A stretch of 64,000 bases of DNA from Planococcus sp. ISL-110 (GTDB lineage Bacteria; Bacillota; Bacilli; Bacillales_A; Planococcaceae): the NCBI RefSeq assembly GCF_018613575.1, contig NZ_JAGGPX010000018.1, positions 78,386 to 142,385 of the forward strand, given 5' to 3'. The notes under the pieces are model-generated. The model was not told the DNA's origin and ran no database searches. It saw nothing but the letters and a program-made list of their open reading frames with translations. The first letter of the stretch is position 1. Every line of letters begins with the position of its first letter. The translations under genes and the position numbers were made by a program. Of the stretch, positions 42,853-52,540 are shown piece by piece.

Positions 42853-43851
42853 ATGATCAGAAATAATCGAGCCAAAGTTTTTGGGCTGATAATCGGCGTT
42901 CTGGTGATCGCTGCCCTTATCTGGTCCAGCATCGTTCTGGGATTGACGAAAGTGTCTGCCCAGATGGTCATTGATGCCATCTACCATTTTGATGGATCGA
43001 ATGAGCACATCATCATCCAGGATACGCGAATCCCGCGAGCGTTCACCGCAGCAGCTGTCGGCGCGAGCCTGGCAATTGCAGGGGCTATCATGCAAGGGCT
43101 CACGAATAATCCGTTGGCGTCTCCTGGAATTCTGGGAATCAACGCAGGAGCGAGCTTTTTTGTTGTTTTCGGCATCAGCTTTCTTGGCCTGTCCTCGCTC
43201 ACTGCTTTCGCTTGGCTTGCTTTTCTGGGTGCAGGTATTGCGGCTGTCGTCGTTTATGTTTTTGGATCGATGGGCAATGAGGGGCTGACACCGATTAAGA
43301 TCACTCTTGCAGGCGCGGCAATTGCAGCGATGTTCTCATCGATGACGCAAGGCATCCTGACGCTTGATGAACGCGCGCTCGATCAGGTGCTGTTCTGGCT
43401 GGCCGGTTCCGTTCAAGGCAGGGATTTGGAAATCCTGTTGTCAGTGCTGCCATATTTGGCGGTGGGTTGGCTTCTTTCGTTGGCATTCGGCAAACAGATG
43501 AATGTTCTGGCGATGGGGGAAGACTTGGCGAAAGGGTTAGGGCAAAGAACTCTGCTCGTGAAAATTACGGGCGCGGTGATCACTGTGCTGCTGGCCGGCG
43601 GAGCGGTTGCCGTAGCGGGGCCCATCGGATTTGTCGGCATCATCATCCCGCATTTCGCCAGATGGCTTGTGGGCATCGATTACCGCTGGGTCATCCCATA
43701 CAGCGCTTTGCTCGGCGCTATTTTGCTGCTGGTGGCTGACATCGGAGCCCGCTATATCCTGATGCCGGCAGAAGTGCCAGTGGGTGTGATGACTGCCATC
43801 GTGGGTGTCCCTTTCTTTGTCTACATTGCAAGGAGGGGAATAAGCGAATGA
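42853..43851 (+). CDS. Siderophore ABC permease (YfiZ/FecCD type), subunit 1
   Basis: A 332-residue FecCD-family permease with nine or ten helices. RIPRAFTAAAVGASLAIAGA and IMQGLTNNPLASPGILGIN is the conserved coupling region, and GFVGIIIPHFARWLVGIDYR is the second signature. Start ATG 42853 follows GAGAAGGATA. It overlaps the second permease by ATGA. Confidence 0.9.
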   Translation: MIRNNRAKVFGLIIGVLVIAALIWSSIVLGLTKVSAQMVIDAIYHFDGSNEHIIIQDTRIPRAFTAAAVGASLAIAGAIMQGLTNNPLASPGILGINAGASFFVVFGISFLGLSSLTAFAWLAFLGAGIAAVVVYVFGSMGNEGLTPIKITLAGAAIAAMFSSMTQGILTLDERALDQVLFWLAGSVQGRDLEILLSVLPYLAVGWLLSLAFGKQMNVLAMGEDLAKGLGQRTLLVKITGAVITVLLAGGAVAVAGPIGFVGIIIPHFARWLVGIDYRWVIPYSALLGAILLLVADIGARYILMPAEVPVGVMTAIVGVPFFVYIARRGISE

Positions 43852-44900
43852 AACAATCACGTCCATTGCGTATAGGAAAGGCATCTTTTTTAATAGATAA
43901 GAAATCATTTTCAGTTTTAATTGTCTTGACCATAGCGACTTTTGCCATGATTGTTTTAAGTCTTGGAATCGGCCAATTGGTCATCAATCCGATTGACGTT
44001 GTTAAAGCGATTTTCGGTGCCGGCACCGACATGCATAACCTGGTGGTCCAGTCGTTCCGCATGCCGCGAATTCTGCTGGCAGTTTTCGCCGGAGCCGGCC
44101 TCGCGATGTCGGGGGCGATTCTGCAGGGCATCATTCGAAACCCACTTGCCTCACCTGACATCATCGGCATCACGGCAGGCGCTTCGTTCACCACCGTCGC
44201 CTTTCTGGCTTTTTACAGCGATCGCAGCAATACACTCGCCGTGAGCATCCACTGGCTTCCGTTAGCGTCATTTGTGGGCGCAGTGGGTATGGGCTTTCTC
44301 GTCTACGTGTTGTCCCAAAAGTACGGGCAAGTCGCGCCGATCCGATTGGTGCTGATAGGCATCGGATTAGCGGCAGGCGCCCAGGCGCTGACAACGATGA
44401 TGATGATTCTCGGACCGATTTTCACTGCGTCGCGGGCGAACATCTGGATCACCGGCAGCGTCAACGGCACAAACTGGACGGAAGTCCTGACCATCATCCC
44501 GTGGATTTTCCTGCTGACAACGATTCTTTTCTTTTACTCCAGACGGCTGAACGTTCAGGAATTGGGCGATGAACTCGCAGTCAATGCCGGAAGCCTTGTC
44601 CAACGTGACCGGCTTGTGCTGCTTTTCCTTAGCAGCGCCCTTGCCGGTGGCGCAGTCGCTTTCGCAGGTGGAATCGGCTTTGTCGGGCTGATGGCCCCTC
44701 ATATGGCGAGAAAGCTTGTTGGCTCTTCGTTTGGTGCATTGTTGCCGGTTTCTGCCCTATTGGGAGGCTTGATTGTGCTGGCAGCCGATCTGATTGCGCG
44801 GACAGCATTCGCGCCGCTGGAAATCCCGGCGGGCGTCTTTACTTCGGCAATCGGCGCACCATATTTCATCTATCTACTGTACCGCACCCGGAATCGCTGA
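43848..44900 (+). CDS. Siderophore ABC permease (YfhA/FecCD type), subunit 2
   Basis: A 350-residue FecCD permease. MPRILLAVFAGAGLAMSGAI, then RNPLASPDIIGITAGAS, and FVGLMAPHMARKLVGSSFG. It forms the heterodimeric channel with the preceding gene product. Overlap of four bases with that gene. Confidence 0.9.
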   Translation: MKQSRPLRIGKASFLIDKKSFSVLIVLTIATFAMIVLSLGIGQLVINPIDVVKAIFGAGTDMHNLVVQSFRMPRILLAVFAGAGLAMSGAILQGIIRNPLASPDIIGITAGASFTTVAFLAFYSDRSNTLAVSIHWLPLASFVGAVGMGFLVYVLSQKYGQVAPIRLVLIGIGLAAGAQALTTMMMILGPIFTASRANIWITGSVNGTNWTEVLTIIPWIFLLTTILFFYSRRLNVQELGDELAVNAGSLVQRDRLVLLFLSSALAGGAVAFAGGIGFVGLMAPHMARKLVGSSFGALLPVSALLGGLIVLAADLIARTAFAPLEIPAGVFTSAIGAPYFIYLLYRTRNR

Positions 44901-44947
44901 TTCCTGCCACTGGCCGACTTGTATAGCTTAAAGAGGAGGAAGATGTA

Positions 44948-45775
44948 ATGGATGCATTGTCAACAAAAGGATTAACACTTGGATACGGGGAAACGAGCAT
45001 CATCAAGGAGCTGGATCTGGCGATTCCAAAAGGTGAAATCACCGTCCTCATCGGCAGCAACGGCTGCGGCAAATCAACGCTGCTGCGTTCTCTTGCCCGT
45101 TTGCTGAAACCGCAGGAAGGCTCTATCGTACTTGATGGCCAGCAAATTGCAAAAATGCAGACGCGAAAAATCGCCAAGCAATTAGCGATTTTGCCTCAGA
45201 CTTCAATCGCTCCGGAAGGCCTCACTGTCCTTCAATTGGTCAAGCAAGGCCGTTATCCACACCAGAATTGGCTCCAGCAATGGTCAGAGAAAGATGAAGA
45301 AGCGGTGTTCGGCGCACTCGAAGCCACAGGGCTGACGGACTTTGTGGAACGCAAAGTGGACTCATTATCCGGTGGCCAGCGCCAACGTGCCTGGATTGCA
45401 ATGACACTGGCGCAGGATACGGACATCATTCTTCTGGATGAACCGACGACTTATCTTGATTTGACCCACCAAATTGATATCCTCGATTTGCTGTATGATT
45501 TGAACCAGACCAAAAACCGTACCATCGTGATGGTTCTCCACGATTTGAATCTGGCCTGCAGGTATGCGGATCATATTGTGGCAATCCACGACCAAAAAGT
45601 ATACAAACAAGGAGTACCGAACGACATTATTACACCTGACTTGATGCACGCGGTCTTCGGCCTGCAATGCCAGGTGACATGCGATCCCCTATGCGGTACA
45701 CCGCTATGCATCCCGTTTAGCAAAGGCAGACACTTAAAAGGTGGAGCTAACAATGTTGAGCCGATTAGCAGCTGA
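44948..45775 (+). CDS. Siderophore ABC transporter ATPase (YusV/FecE type)
   Basis: A 275-residue ATPase: Walker A GSNGCGKST, signature LSGGQRQRAWIAM, Walker B IILLDEPTTYLD, and MVLHDLNLACRYADH. AGAGGAGGAAG precedes ATG 44948, 48 bases after the permease. Its last 23 bases overlap a decayed FhuF-like gene, so the operon once ended with a siderophore reductase. Confidence 0.9.
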   Translation: MDALSTKGLTLGYGETSIIKELDLAIPKGEITVLIGSNGCGKSTLLRSLARLLKPQEGSIVLDGQQIAKMQTRKIAKQLAILPQTSIAPEGLTVLQLVKQGRYPHQNWLQQWSEKDEEAVFGALEATGLTDFVERKVDSLSGGQRQRAWIAMTLAQDTDIILLDEPTTYLDLTHQIDILDLLYDLNQTKNRTIVMVLHDLNLACRYADHIVAIHDQKVYKQGVPNDIITPDLMHAVFGLQCQVTCDPLCGTPLCIPFSKGRHLKGGANNVEPISS

Positions 45776-46082
45776 AGAAAACGCTTATTTGACTGGCCAT
45801 TTTCGATTGTCGCTGCAGGCGGGAAGCGATGAGAAGATTTCTTTGAGCCAGCTGTGAGACCCGGAATTCCTGAGAAGCTTCCTTGAATATTTGAAACTGG
45901 AATTGGAAACGGAAAGCCAGATTGTGGCTGCTTCTCAGCTTATGAAACGTGTAGGGTATCTGGCTGTCGTGCCGCCTTTATATGCAGCGGCTGCCTATGG
46001 CAAAGAGCCGGTCACTTCCTTCAGGATATGCACATCGCCAATCGAGAAACTGATGTTGTTAAAATATATAGAAGGTTTATAG
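45753..46082 (+). pseudogene. FhuF-like siderophore-iron reductase, nonsense and truncated
   Basis: From ATG 45753, behind GGTGGAGC, the frame reads LAAEENAYLTGHFRLSLQAG, then a TGA at 45855 (codon 35). After it the same frame continues with MKRVGYLAVVPPLYAAAAYG, the N-terminal pattern of FhuF-type ferric-siderophore reductases. It ends at 46082, missing the Fe-S C-terminus (CCxxC region), just before an IS3 remnant. Two independent lesions make function unlikely. Confidence 0.7.
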
Positions 46083-46100
46083 TCCATCACTTCTTTCCAT

Positions 46101-46140
46101 AAAACAAACAGCACACGATCAGCCGTGTGCTGTTTGTTTT
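46101..46140. terminator. Strong terminator
   Basis: A perfect 17-base stem (46101-46117 with 46124-46140) with A and T runs; bidirectional form. Confidence 0.88.
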
Positions 46141-46960
46141 CGTTAGCTAGGCTGCGATGAGATGATTTCGGTATTGTACCGGAGTCATCTTTTTTAAATT
46201 CCATTGCTTGCGTGTTCCGTTGAAATGCTCCATGTAATCATCCACCAGCCCTTTCAGTTCGGCGAGACTGGTTGCTTGTCGAAAATCTAGATCATCTTTA
46301 AAGTGGCCAAAAACGATTCGGTAGGGGCGTTGTCGATGCAATTGCCCCTGCGGCCGACATTCGCTGTGCGACGGAGGATTTTCACCAAATTCTTCAATTG
46401 AAATCTGCGGACCACCTCATTGATTGCTTTATATTTTCCATTGGGGTCAGCTGCGTTTCTTCGCCTGCCTCTCGAGCGCCTCGATCTTTTTTAATAACTC
46501 ATTTTCTGCTTCCTCGAGTTTTTTCTCAGCTGAGAGATCTTTTACAGAAGAGCGCCCCCGTACTATTCTTCCCACGTCGCTCTTCGAAGAAGGCGTCTTC
46601 TCCATAAAGCTTGATAGTTGTCCGCAACCGGTTCGAGGAGGTGTTCGCTTTTTTGGACCCAATAACGGTTAAATCAAATCCACTTTCACTAAAGCTCTGG
46701 GCAGGGCCTTTGCCTGTCGGGTATTCCCCTCACAGCCTGAAGTTTGAATTCTAGCGTGTATTGAATTGCTTGATCCGATACAGAAGCGACATTTGGATTC
46801 GCCTCCAAGATTCGTTGTTGGTGTTCGTTGAAAATGATTTTACTCATATAATCTTATCCCATCCAAGTTAGCTAAATTTAGTATACCGGGATCTGAAAAC
46901 AGAAAAAATCCTAAATAGGGATCACTTTTTTAAAGTTTCTACCAGTTGGGGTTCAGTTCA
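46141..46960 (-). mobile_element. IS3-family (IS150-like) remnant with internal deletion
   Basis: On the minus strand, orfA begins at 46847 (MSKIIFNEHQQRILEANPNV) with stops and frame breaks through 46447. The C-terminal end of orfB is readable at 46341-46147 (HFNGTRKQWNLKKMTPVQYR, then NHLIAA). Most of the DDE domain between them is gone. The right end at about 46960 carries GGGGTTCAGTTCAG, the same end type as the 32052 remnant. Non-functional. Confidence 0.8.
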
Positions 46961-47244
46961 GTCTATATATAAGCCTTTATTTTTAAATAGAATTATCTAT
47001 GTCAAAAGTAATTCTCTCATTCCAAAAACACCATCTTCATTCTCAATTCCCTTCTCAATTATACTAGTTCTATTTTTCTATTTTTTATAGAGCGTAATAT
47101 ATAGATTTATAGCATATTTGCTTAGTATTTTAGTTGTGTTTAGTTACTTAGAGTCCTTTAAACACCTTGAGCTCTAAGCAGAGGGCTTCTAGCTATAAAT
47201 AGTTGCTCTTTAGGTGTCCAAGGAACTAGTCACACTTTGTTATT
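46961..47244. other. AT-rich gap before the siderophore operon
   Basis: No gene is visible in this stretch. It is AT-rich and presumably holds promoter elements for the operon starting at 47341; I cannot place -35 and -10 hexamers with confidence. Confidence 0.4.
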
Positions 47245-47288
47245 GAGAATGGTTTTCAATTATCATTGACATTGATAATCATTATCAT
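47245..47288. promoter_or_regulatory. Fur boxes upstream of the siderophore biosynthesis operon
   Basis: 47274-47288 is a perfect match to the 7-1-7 Fur box TGATAATNATTATCA, extended by another ATTATCATT. 47245-47259 matches at 11 of 14. They end about 50 bases before the first gene. Confidence 0.88.
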
Positions 47289-47340
47289 TATCATTTGAAG
47301 TGACGTTGAACCCAAAGCCAGATGAAAGGAAGATGTTTTC

Positions 47341-48690
47341 ATGACCGTACAATACCAGATTTCAAATAAAGAACTTTTAAGCCAACAGGAGCAGCGTGAA
47401 TCAAATGCTAGATCTTACCCGAGGAGAATTCCAATAGCCATTAGGGAAGCCGAGGGGATTTTTATAACGGACATGGAAGGGAAGAAGTACTACGACTGCC
47501 TAGCCGGCGCCGGGACTCTGGCACTTGGACATAATCACCCAGTCATTATTGAAGCGATAGAAAAAATCATACGTGATAAGCGTCCTTTACACACATTAGA
47601 CCTAACTACTCCGGTAAAAGAGGAGTTTGTTAATGAGTTATTTTCCTCTCTGCCTGAAGAACTCAAGGGGCGGGCAAAAGTGCATTTTTGCGGACCAACC
47701 GGAGGGGATGCAATCGAAGCTGCACTTAAACTGGTCAAGACAGCTACGGGAAGACAGAGCATCCTGACTTTTCAAGGAGGATATCACGGCGCAACCCATG
47801 GCACCATGTCTATTTCAGGAAATCTTGGCCCGAAGAAGAAAGTGCAAGGGCTTGTGCCTGACACGCACTTCCTGCCATACCCATATACATACCGGTGCCC
47901 ATTCGGAATAGGGGGAGAGGAGAGTCATCGTATCAGTGCGAGGTATATTGAAAATCTGCTGGACGATCCGGAAAGTGGCATTCTTCCACCGGCTGCGATG
48001 ATATTTGAAACGGTCCAAGGAGAAGGCGGCTCCATCCCGGCACCGATTGAATGGCTGAAGGAGATGAGACGAATTACTAAAGAAAGAGGCATCCCGCTGA
48101 TCATTGATGAGGTTCAGACAGGGATTGGACGCACAGGAAAGATGTTTTCATTTGAACATGCCGGAATCGTTCCGGATGTTTTCGTCCTTTCCAAGGCCAT
48201 CGGAGGAAGCCTGCCGCTTTCCGTTGTCGTTTATGACAAAGAACTTGACCGTTGGGAACCAGGTGCTCATATCGGCACATTCAGAGGAAATCAGATGGCC
48301 ATGGCAACAGGAACTGCCACCTTGCAATATATCAAGGAACATCAACTGGTGGAACATGCAAAAGAGATGGGAAAAAGACTACTTGAGTCATTGGATGGGG
48401 TTCAGAAAGAGTTCCCTGAGATCGGGGATGTCAGAGGAAGGGGCTTGATGGTTGGTGCGGAAATGGTCAACCCGGAACTGGCTCCAGCCACATCGGGAAG
48501 TCATCCTGCAGACCCGGGACTTGCAAGCCGCATTCAGCAGGAATGCCTCAAACGGGGCTTGATCCTTGAAGTCGGTGGACGCCACGGTGCAGTAGTAAGA
48601 TTCTTACCACCACTCATCATCACCCGTGAGCAGCTAGATGAAGTGATCACCATCTTCAAAGAAGCTGTAGCAGCTTCGATCGTGAGGTAG
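47341..48690 (+). CDS. rhbA: Diaminobutyrate-2-oxoglutarate aminotransferase (RhbA-like)
   Basis: A 449-residue class III PLP aminotransferase. CGPTGGDAIEAALKLVK and IIDEVQTGIGRTGKMFSFEH are family segments, and the PLP lysine is in VLSKAIGGSLP. It makes L-2,4-diaminobutyrate from aspartate semialdehyde and glutamate, the first step to 1,3-diaminopropane in rhizobactin 1021/schizokinen synthesis. First gene behind the Fur boxes; five bases before the decarboxylase gene. Confidence 0.9.
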   Translation: MTVQYQISNKELLSQQEQRESNARSYPRRIPIAIREAEGIFITDMEGKKYYDCLAGAGTLALGHNHPVIIEAIEKIIRDKRPLHTLDLTTPVKEEFVNELFSSLPEELKGRAKVHFCGPTGGDAIEAALKLVKTATGRQSILTFQGGYHGATHGTMSISGNLGPKKKVQGLVPDTHFLPYPYTYRCPFGIGGEESHRISARYIENLLDDPESGILPPAAMIFETVQGEGGSIPAPIEWLKEMRRITKERGIPLIIDEVQTGIGRTGKMFSFEHAGIVPDVFVLSKAIGGSLPLSVVVYDKELDRWEPGAHIGTFRGNQMAMATGTATLQYIKEHQLVEHAKEMGKRLLESLDGVQKEFPEIGDVRGRGLMVGAEMVNPELAPATSGSHPADPGLASRIQQECLKRGLILEVGGRHGAVVRFLPPLIITREQLDEVITIFKEAVAASIVR

Positions 48691-48694
48691 TCAT

Positions 48695-50212
48695 ATGAAA
48701 AAGACAGCATTTGATTCCTTCTTTCTCCATGAGGGGAAAGAAGGGGTCGCATCTTTTAACGAAGCTGTACAAAAAGCGTCCTTGCAGCTTCAAAAAATAT
48801 ATGAAAACACCGACAGGCCTTTCATCGGGAATGAACCAGCGGATATTGATAAAGAAATACGTGAAGTCATGAATTTTGAAAAAGAAGGTCGGAAATTGGA
48901 GGAGGTACTGGATGAACTGGAAGAGCCGGTTCTACGGAACAGCCTCCACATCTCCCATCCGAAAAGCATGGCACATCTGCATTGCCCTCCACTGATTCCG
49001 GGGATTGTCGGTGAATTAATCATCGGCACCTTAAACCAGTCCATGGATTCATGGGATCAGAGTACGGCAGCTACATATTTGGAAGAAGGAATGATTGAAT
49101 GGTTGAAGCGACAGATAGGTTACGATAATTCATCGGAAGGAGTCTTTACAAGTGGAGGAACCCAATCCAACTATATGGGACTTCTATTGGCACGGGATAA
49201 CTTCTGCCACCGGCAGTGGGGACATGACGTCCAGAAAATGGGCTTGCCACAGAACTTTCAGCGATTACGGATAATTTGTTCAGAGGATGCTCATTTTACG
49301 GTGAAAAAATCAGCATCGCAGCTTGGACTGGGTGAACAGGCAGTTGTCACTGTAAAGACAGATGAGCACCATCGTATGTGTCTGCATGATTTGAAAGCCA
49401 TTCTAGCTAGGCTTGATAAAGCAGGTAGTCTGCCTTTTGCACTTGTAGCAACATGCGGCACGACAGATTTTGGAAGCATAGATCCACTCATGAAGCTGGC
49501 TTCCATAGCCGAACAGCATGACCTTTGGTTCCATGTGGATGCCGCGTTTGGAGGCGGGTTGCTGCTGAGCCACTCCCATCGAGACAAACTGGATGGGTTG
49601 CAAAAGGCGGACTCCATCACCATCGACTTCCACAAACTTTTCTATCAGCCGATAAGCTGCGGTGCATTTATGGTGAAAAACCGTGAATATTTCCGTTTTA
49701 TCTCGCATCATGCAGATTATCTGAATCCTGTAGAAGATGAAGAGGCAGGGATTGTAAACCTAGTAAACAAATCGACTTCCACAACAAGAAGATTTGACGC
49801 ACTGAAACTCTATCTATCTATCAAAACGGTTGGAACGGACCTTTTTGGTCAGATGATTGACCATACCATGACATTGGCAAAGGATGCGGCTAGCTATATA
49901 AATAAATTGACACAGTTTGAGGTGATGAATAAAAGCCCAGAGCTGAATACGGTCATTTTCCGATACCGTCCATCAGACGGTCTGGGTATCAGCTTGAATG
50001 ACCTCAACAGAGATATTCAACAGAGACTCCTATATGAAGGAAAGGGAGTCATTGCAAAAACAACGGTATCAGAGGAAACCTTCCTGAAGCTGACCCTGCT
50101 GAATCCAAGAACAACAATGAACGACATTTGTGAAATAATCGATGAAATAGATGCCCTTGCCACTCAACTATTAGAACGGAGGTTGGAGCCATGTATGATA
50201 CAAAGCAACTAG
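48695..50212 (+). CDS. rhbB: L-2,4-diaminobutyrate decarboxylase (RhbB-like)
   Basis: A 505-residue PLP group II decarboxylase. FTSGGTQSNYMGLL, FHVDAAFGGGLLLS and TIDFHKLFYQP (PLP lysine) are the expected motifs. It converts diaminobutyrate to 1,3-diaminopropane. It overlaps the following NIS synthetase gene by 22 bases, indicating coupling. Confidence 0.9.
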   Translation: MKKTAFDSFFLHEGKEGVASFNEAVQKASLQLQKIYENTDRPFIGNEPADIDKEIREVMNFEKEGRKLEEVLDELEEPVLRNSLHISHPKSMAHLHCPPLIPGIVGELIIGTLNQSMDSWDQSTAATYLEEGMIEWLKRQIGYDNSSEGVFTSGGTQSNYMGLLLARDNFCHRQWGHDVQKMGLPQNFQRLRIICSEDAHFTVKKSASQLGLGEQAVVTVKTDEHHRMCLHDLKAILARLDKAGSLPFALVATCGTTDFGSIDPLMKLASIAEQHDLWFHVDAAFGGGLLLSHSHRDKLDGLQKADSITIDFHKLFYQPISCGAFMVKNREYFRFISHHADYLNPVEDEEAGIVNLVNKSTSTTRRFDALKLYLSIKTVGTDLFGQMIDHTMTLAKDAASYINKLTQFEVMNKSPELNTVIFRYRPSDGLGISLNDLNRDIQQRLLYEGKGVIAKTTVSEETFLKLTLLNPRTTMNDICEIIDEIDALATQLLERRLEPCMIQSN

Positions 50213-51987
50213 CAGAGAACGCAACCATGCAAAGCTTTCTCAACTGTTATTTACGGGAAACAAGGAATTATAGGGAAGAGACGGCGTGGAACTTCCATCA
50301 CCGACCGGATGGGGACAATCTGGAAAAAGTACTTGTCTCAAAGCTCACTCTTCAAGGGATGGAGCTGGTTATTCCAGTGAAGTATTGGTCGGAAACGGAT
50401 CGTCATCTCTTCGCTTTTCCACTTTATTACCGAACAGTTGGAAGAGAGATTCTAAGACCGATAGATTACGTGACATTGACCTCACTTATCGTAAAGGAAT
50501 TTCTATTGAATCAGAACTCCAGAGGGGCAGAAGATGAATTGATTCACCGGATCATCCTGAGCTGCCGCAATATCAGAACCTCTCTGGAAGAAAGGCTGGA
50601 AGGTGGGGATGCTTTGACACAGGCGGACTTTAACTTTATAGATGCCGAGCAATCCCTTCTTTTTGGCCATCTTCTTCATCCTACTCCCAAAAGCAAGCAG
50701 GGAATCACTGATGAAGAGGATCGAATCCATTCACCTGAGAGGAAAGGAAAGTTTGAACTTCATTATTTTGCTGTAGCTAGCTCTTTGGTATCAGAAGATT
50801 CAAGCAGGGAAATCTCCGCATCGTCCATTATTTTGGAGGAGCTTAAGAACGATCCTTGTGTAGACAGGGAATTGTTGGCAGATATTCTGAAAAAGGATAA
50901 TAAAAAGCTGATACCTGTTCATCCCCTTCAGGTGAAAAAGCTGCTGGATAGTAAAGAAGTAAAAGAAAGGATAGCGAAGGGAGAATTGGCATATATAGGC
51001 CCACTTGGAAAGAAGTACATGGCCACGTCCTCCTTTCGAACGGTTTATAACAAAGACTCGAAGTATATGTTCAAGTTCTCTGTCCCAGTCAAAATCACCA
51101 ATTCCTTGCGCATCAATCAGCGAAAAGAACTTGCCAGAGGGGTCGAAGTTTCCCGTCTCCTCCAAACAGAAGTCGGTGTACGTTTGCAGCAGGAGTTCCC
51201 TGATTTTCAAATACTGGAGGATCCTGCTTATATCGATTTGAAATCTGCTGAGGAATGTTCCGGTTTTGAAGTGGTCATCAGGGACAACCCATTCTATGAG
51301 AATAGCAAGCAAACAAGCCTGATAGCCGGATTATGCCAGGACCATCCATATGGAGGGAAGCCGCGGATCTATTACGTAATCGAGGAAATCGCGAAGCGTG
51401 AAAACCGCAGTATGGAGGAAGTGAGTATTGACTGGTTCCAACTCTACCTATCACTTACACTCGACCCGATGATATGGCTATTCAACACCTATGGCATCGC
51501 CCTTGAGGCCCATCAGCAAAATTCAGTCATCCAACTAGAAAATGGCTATCCTAAGACCTTCTACTACCGTGATAACCAGGGCTACTATTACAGCAAGTCC
51601 AAGTCACAAAGGCTGATGGAACTGCTGCCTGGATTGAACACACTGAGTGACACCGTATGTGAGGATGATGTGGCAGAGGAGCGGCTTCGATACTACTTCT
51701 TTTTCAACCATTTGTTTGGGCTGATCAACGGTTTTGGAGTCAGCGGTCTGGTGGAGGAAAAGGCGTTGTTGAGCGTATTGAGGGAACGTCTAAAGATTTA
51801 TGAAGAGAAGATGCCGTCCAATCTGCTGAAGAGTCTGCTTTACCAGCCTGTTCTGAACTGCAAAGCGAATCTGTTGACCCGATTCCATGATATGGATGAG
51901 CTTGTTGGTCCGATGGAGGCTCAGTCTTTCTATACGTTGGTGAAGAATCCGATTGCCGAGGAGGTGGGGATTTCCCATGCTTTATGA
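50191..51987 (+). CDS. rhbC: NIS siderophore synthetase, IucA/IucC family (RhbC-like)
   Basis: A 598-residue ATP-dependent synthetase joining citrate to an amine or hydroxylamine. Family segments include IPVHPLQVKKLL, SSFRTVYNK with the ATP-binding Ser/Arg, and EAHQQNSVIQLENGYP (carboxylate site), followed by a FhuF-like C-terminal region. CGGAGGTTGG precedes ATG 50191. One of two NIS synthetases, as needed for two amide bonds to citrate in schizokinen. Confidence 0.88.
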   Translation: MYDTKQLAENATMQSFLNCYLRETRNYREETAWNFHHRPDGDNLEKVLVSKLTLQGMELVIPVKYWSETDRHLFAFPLYYRTVGREILRPIDYVTLTSLIVKEFLLNQNSRGAEDELIHRIILSCRNIRTSLEERLEGGDALTQADFNFIDAEQSLLFGHLLHPTPKSKQGITDEEDRIHSPERKGKFELHYFAVASSLVSEDSSREISASSIILEELKNDPCVDRELLADILKKDNKKLIPVHPLQVKKLLDSKEVKERIAKGELAYIGPLGKKYMATSSFRTVYNKDSKYMFKFSVPVKITNSLRINQRKELARGVEVSRLLQTEVGVRLQQEFPDFQILEDPAYIDLKSAEECSGFEVVIRDNPFYENSKQTSLIAGLCQDHPYGGKPRIYYVIEEIAKRENRSMEEVSIDWFQLYLSLTLDPMIWLFNTYGIALEAHQQNSVIQLENGYPKTFYYRDNQGYYYSKSKSQRLMELLPGLNTLSDTVCEDDVAEERLRYYFFFNHLFGLINGFGVSGLVEEKALLSVLRERLKIYEEKMPSNLLKSLLYQPVLNCKANLLTRFHDMDELVGPMEAQSFYTLVKNPIAEEVGISHAL

Positions 51988-52540
51988 GTGCGAGTTTTTC
52001 GACAACGGACTAGGAAAAAAGATTTCCTTTAGAAAAGTGGATTTCAATCAGGATGTGGAAATGATTCACACCTGGATGCAGGAAGAGCATATCCATCCGT
52101 TCTGGCACCTTAATACTCCGATAGAGCAGTTCCGGAACCATCTGGAAAAAGCTTTGGAGGATTCCCATCAGACTCTTTTCATTGGGTGCCTTGATGATGT
52201 ACCGATGAGCTACTGGGAGTCTTACTGGGTAAAGGGAGACATTCTTGAAAAAGTGTATCATAGTTCCCCTTTTGATCAGGGAATTCACTTGCTGATCGGA
52301 GAAAGGGAATACCTCGGAAAAGGGTACGCCCTGCCGCTGTTGCAGGAAATGGTCCGTTTTCAATTTCAGCAGAAGAATACAGAAAAAGTCATGACTGAGC
52401 CGGATATCCGCAATGAAAAAATGATTTATGTGTTCAAAAAATGTGGATTCACCGCGATCTGTCCTGTGGATCTACCGGATAAAACCGGACTCCTTATGGA
52501 GTGTACACGAGAAGTGTTCGAAAAGAGGTGGAACGAGTGA
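51977..52540 (+). CDS. rhbD: Siderophore N-acetyltransferase (RhbD/IucB-like)
   Basis: A 187-residue GNAT protein (IucB/AlcB-type): MIHTWMQEEHIHPFWHLNTP, PMSYWESYWVKGD, GKGYALPLLQEMVRFQF and FKKCGFTAI. It acetylates the N-hydroxy-diaminopropane. ATG 51977 lies behind GAGGAGGTGGGG; the longer frame from 51953 has no ribosome site. Overlaps neighbours on both sides. Confidence 0.88.
   Translation: MLYECEFFDNGLGKKISFRKVDFNQDVEMIHTWMQEEHIHPFWHLNTPIEQFRNHLEKALEDSHQTLFIGCLDDVPMSYWESYWVKGDILEKVYHSSPFDQGIHLLIGEREYLGKGYALPLLQEMVRFQFQQKNTEKVMTEPDIRNEKMIYVFKKCGFTAICPVDLPDKTGLLMECTREVFEKRWNE

Noticed and set aside
50800..51312. 170-codon open frame on the minus strand
   Set aside because: Antisense to the first NIS synthetase gene.
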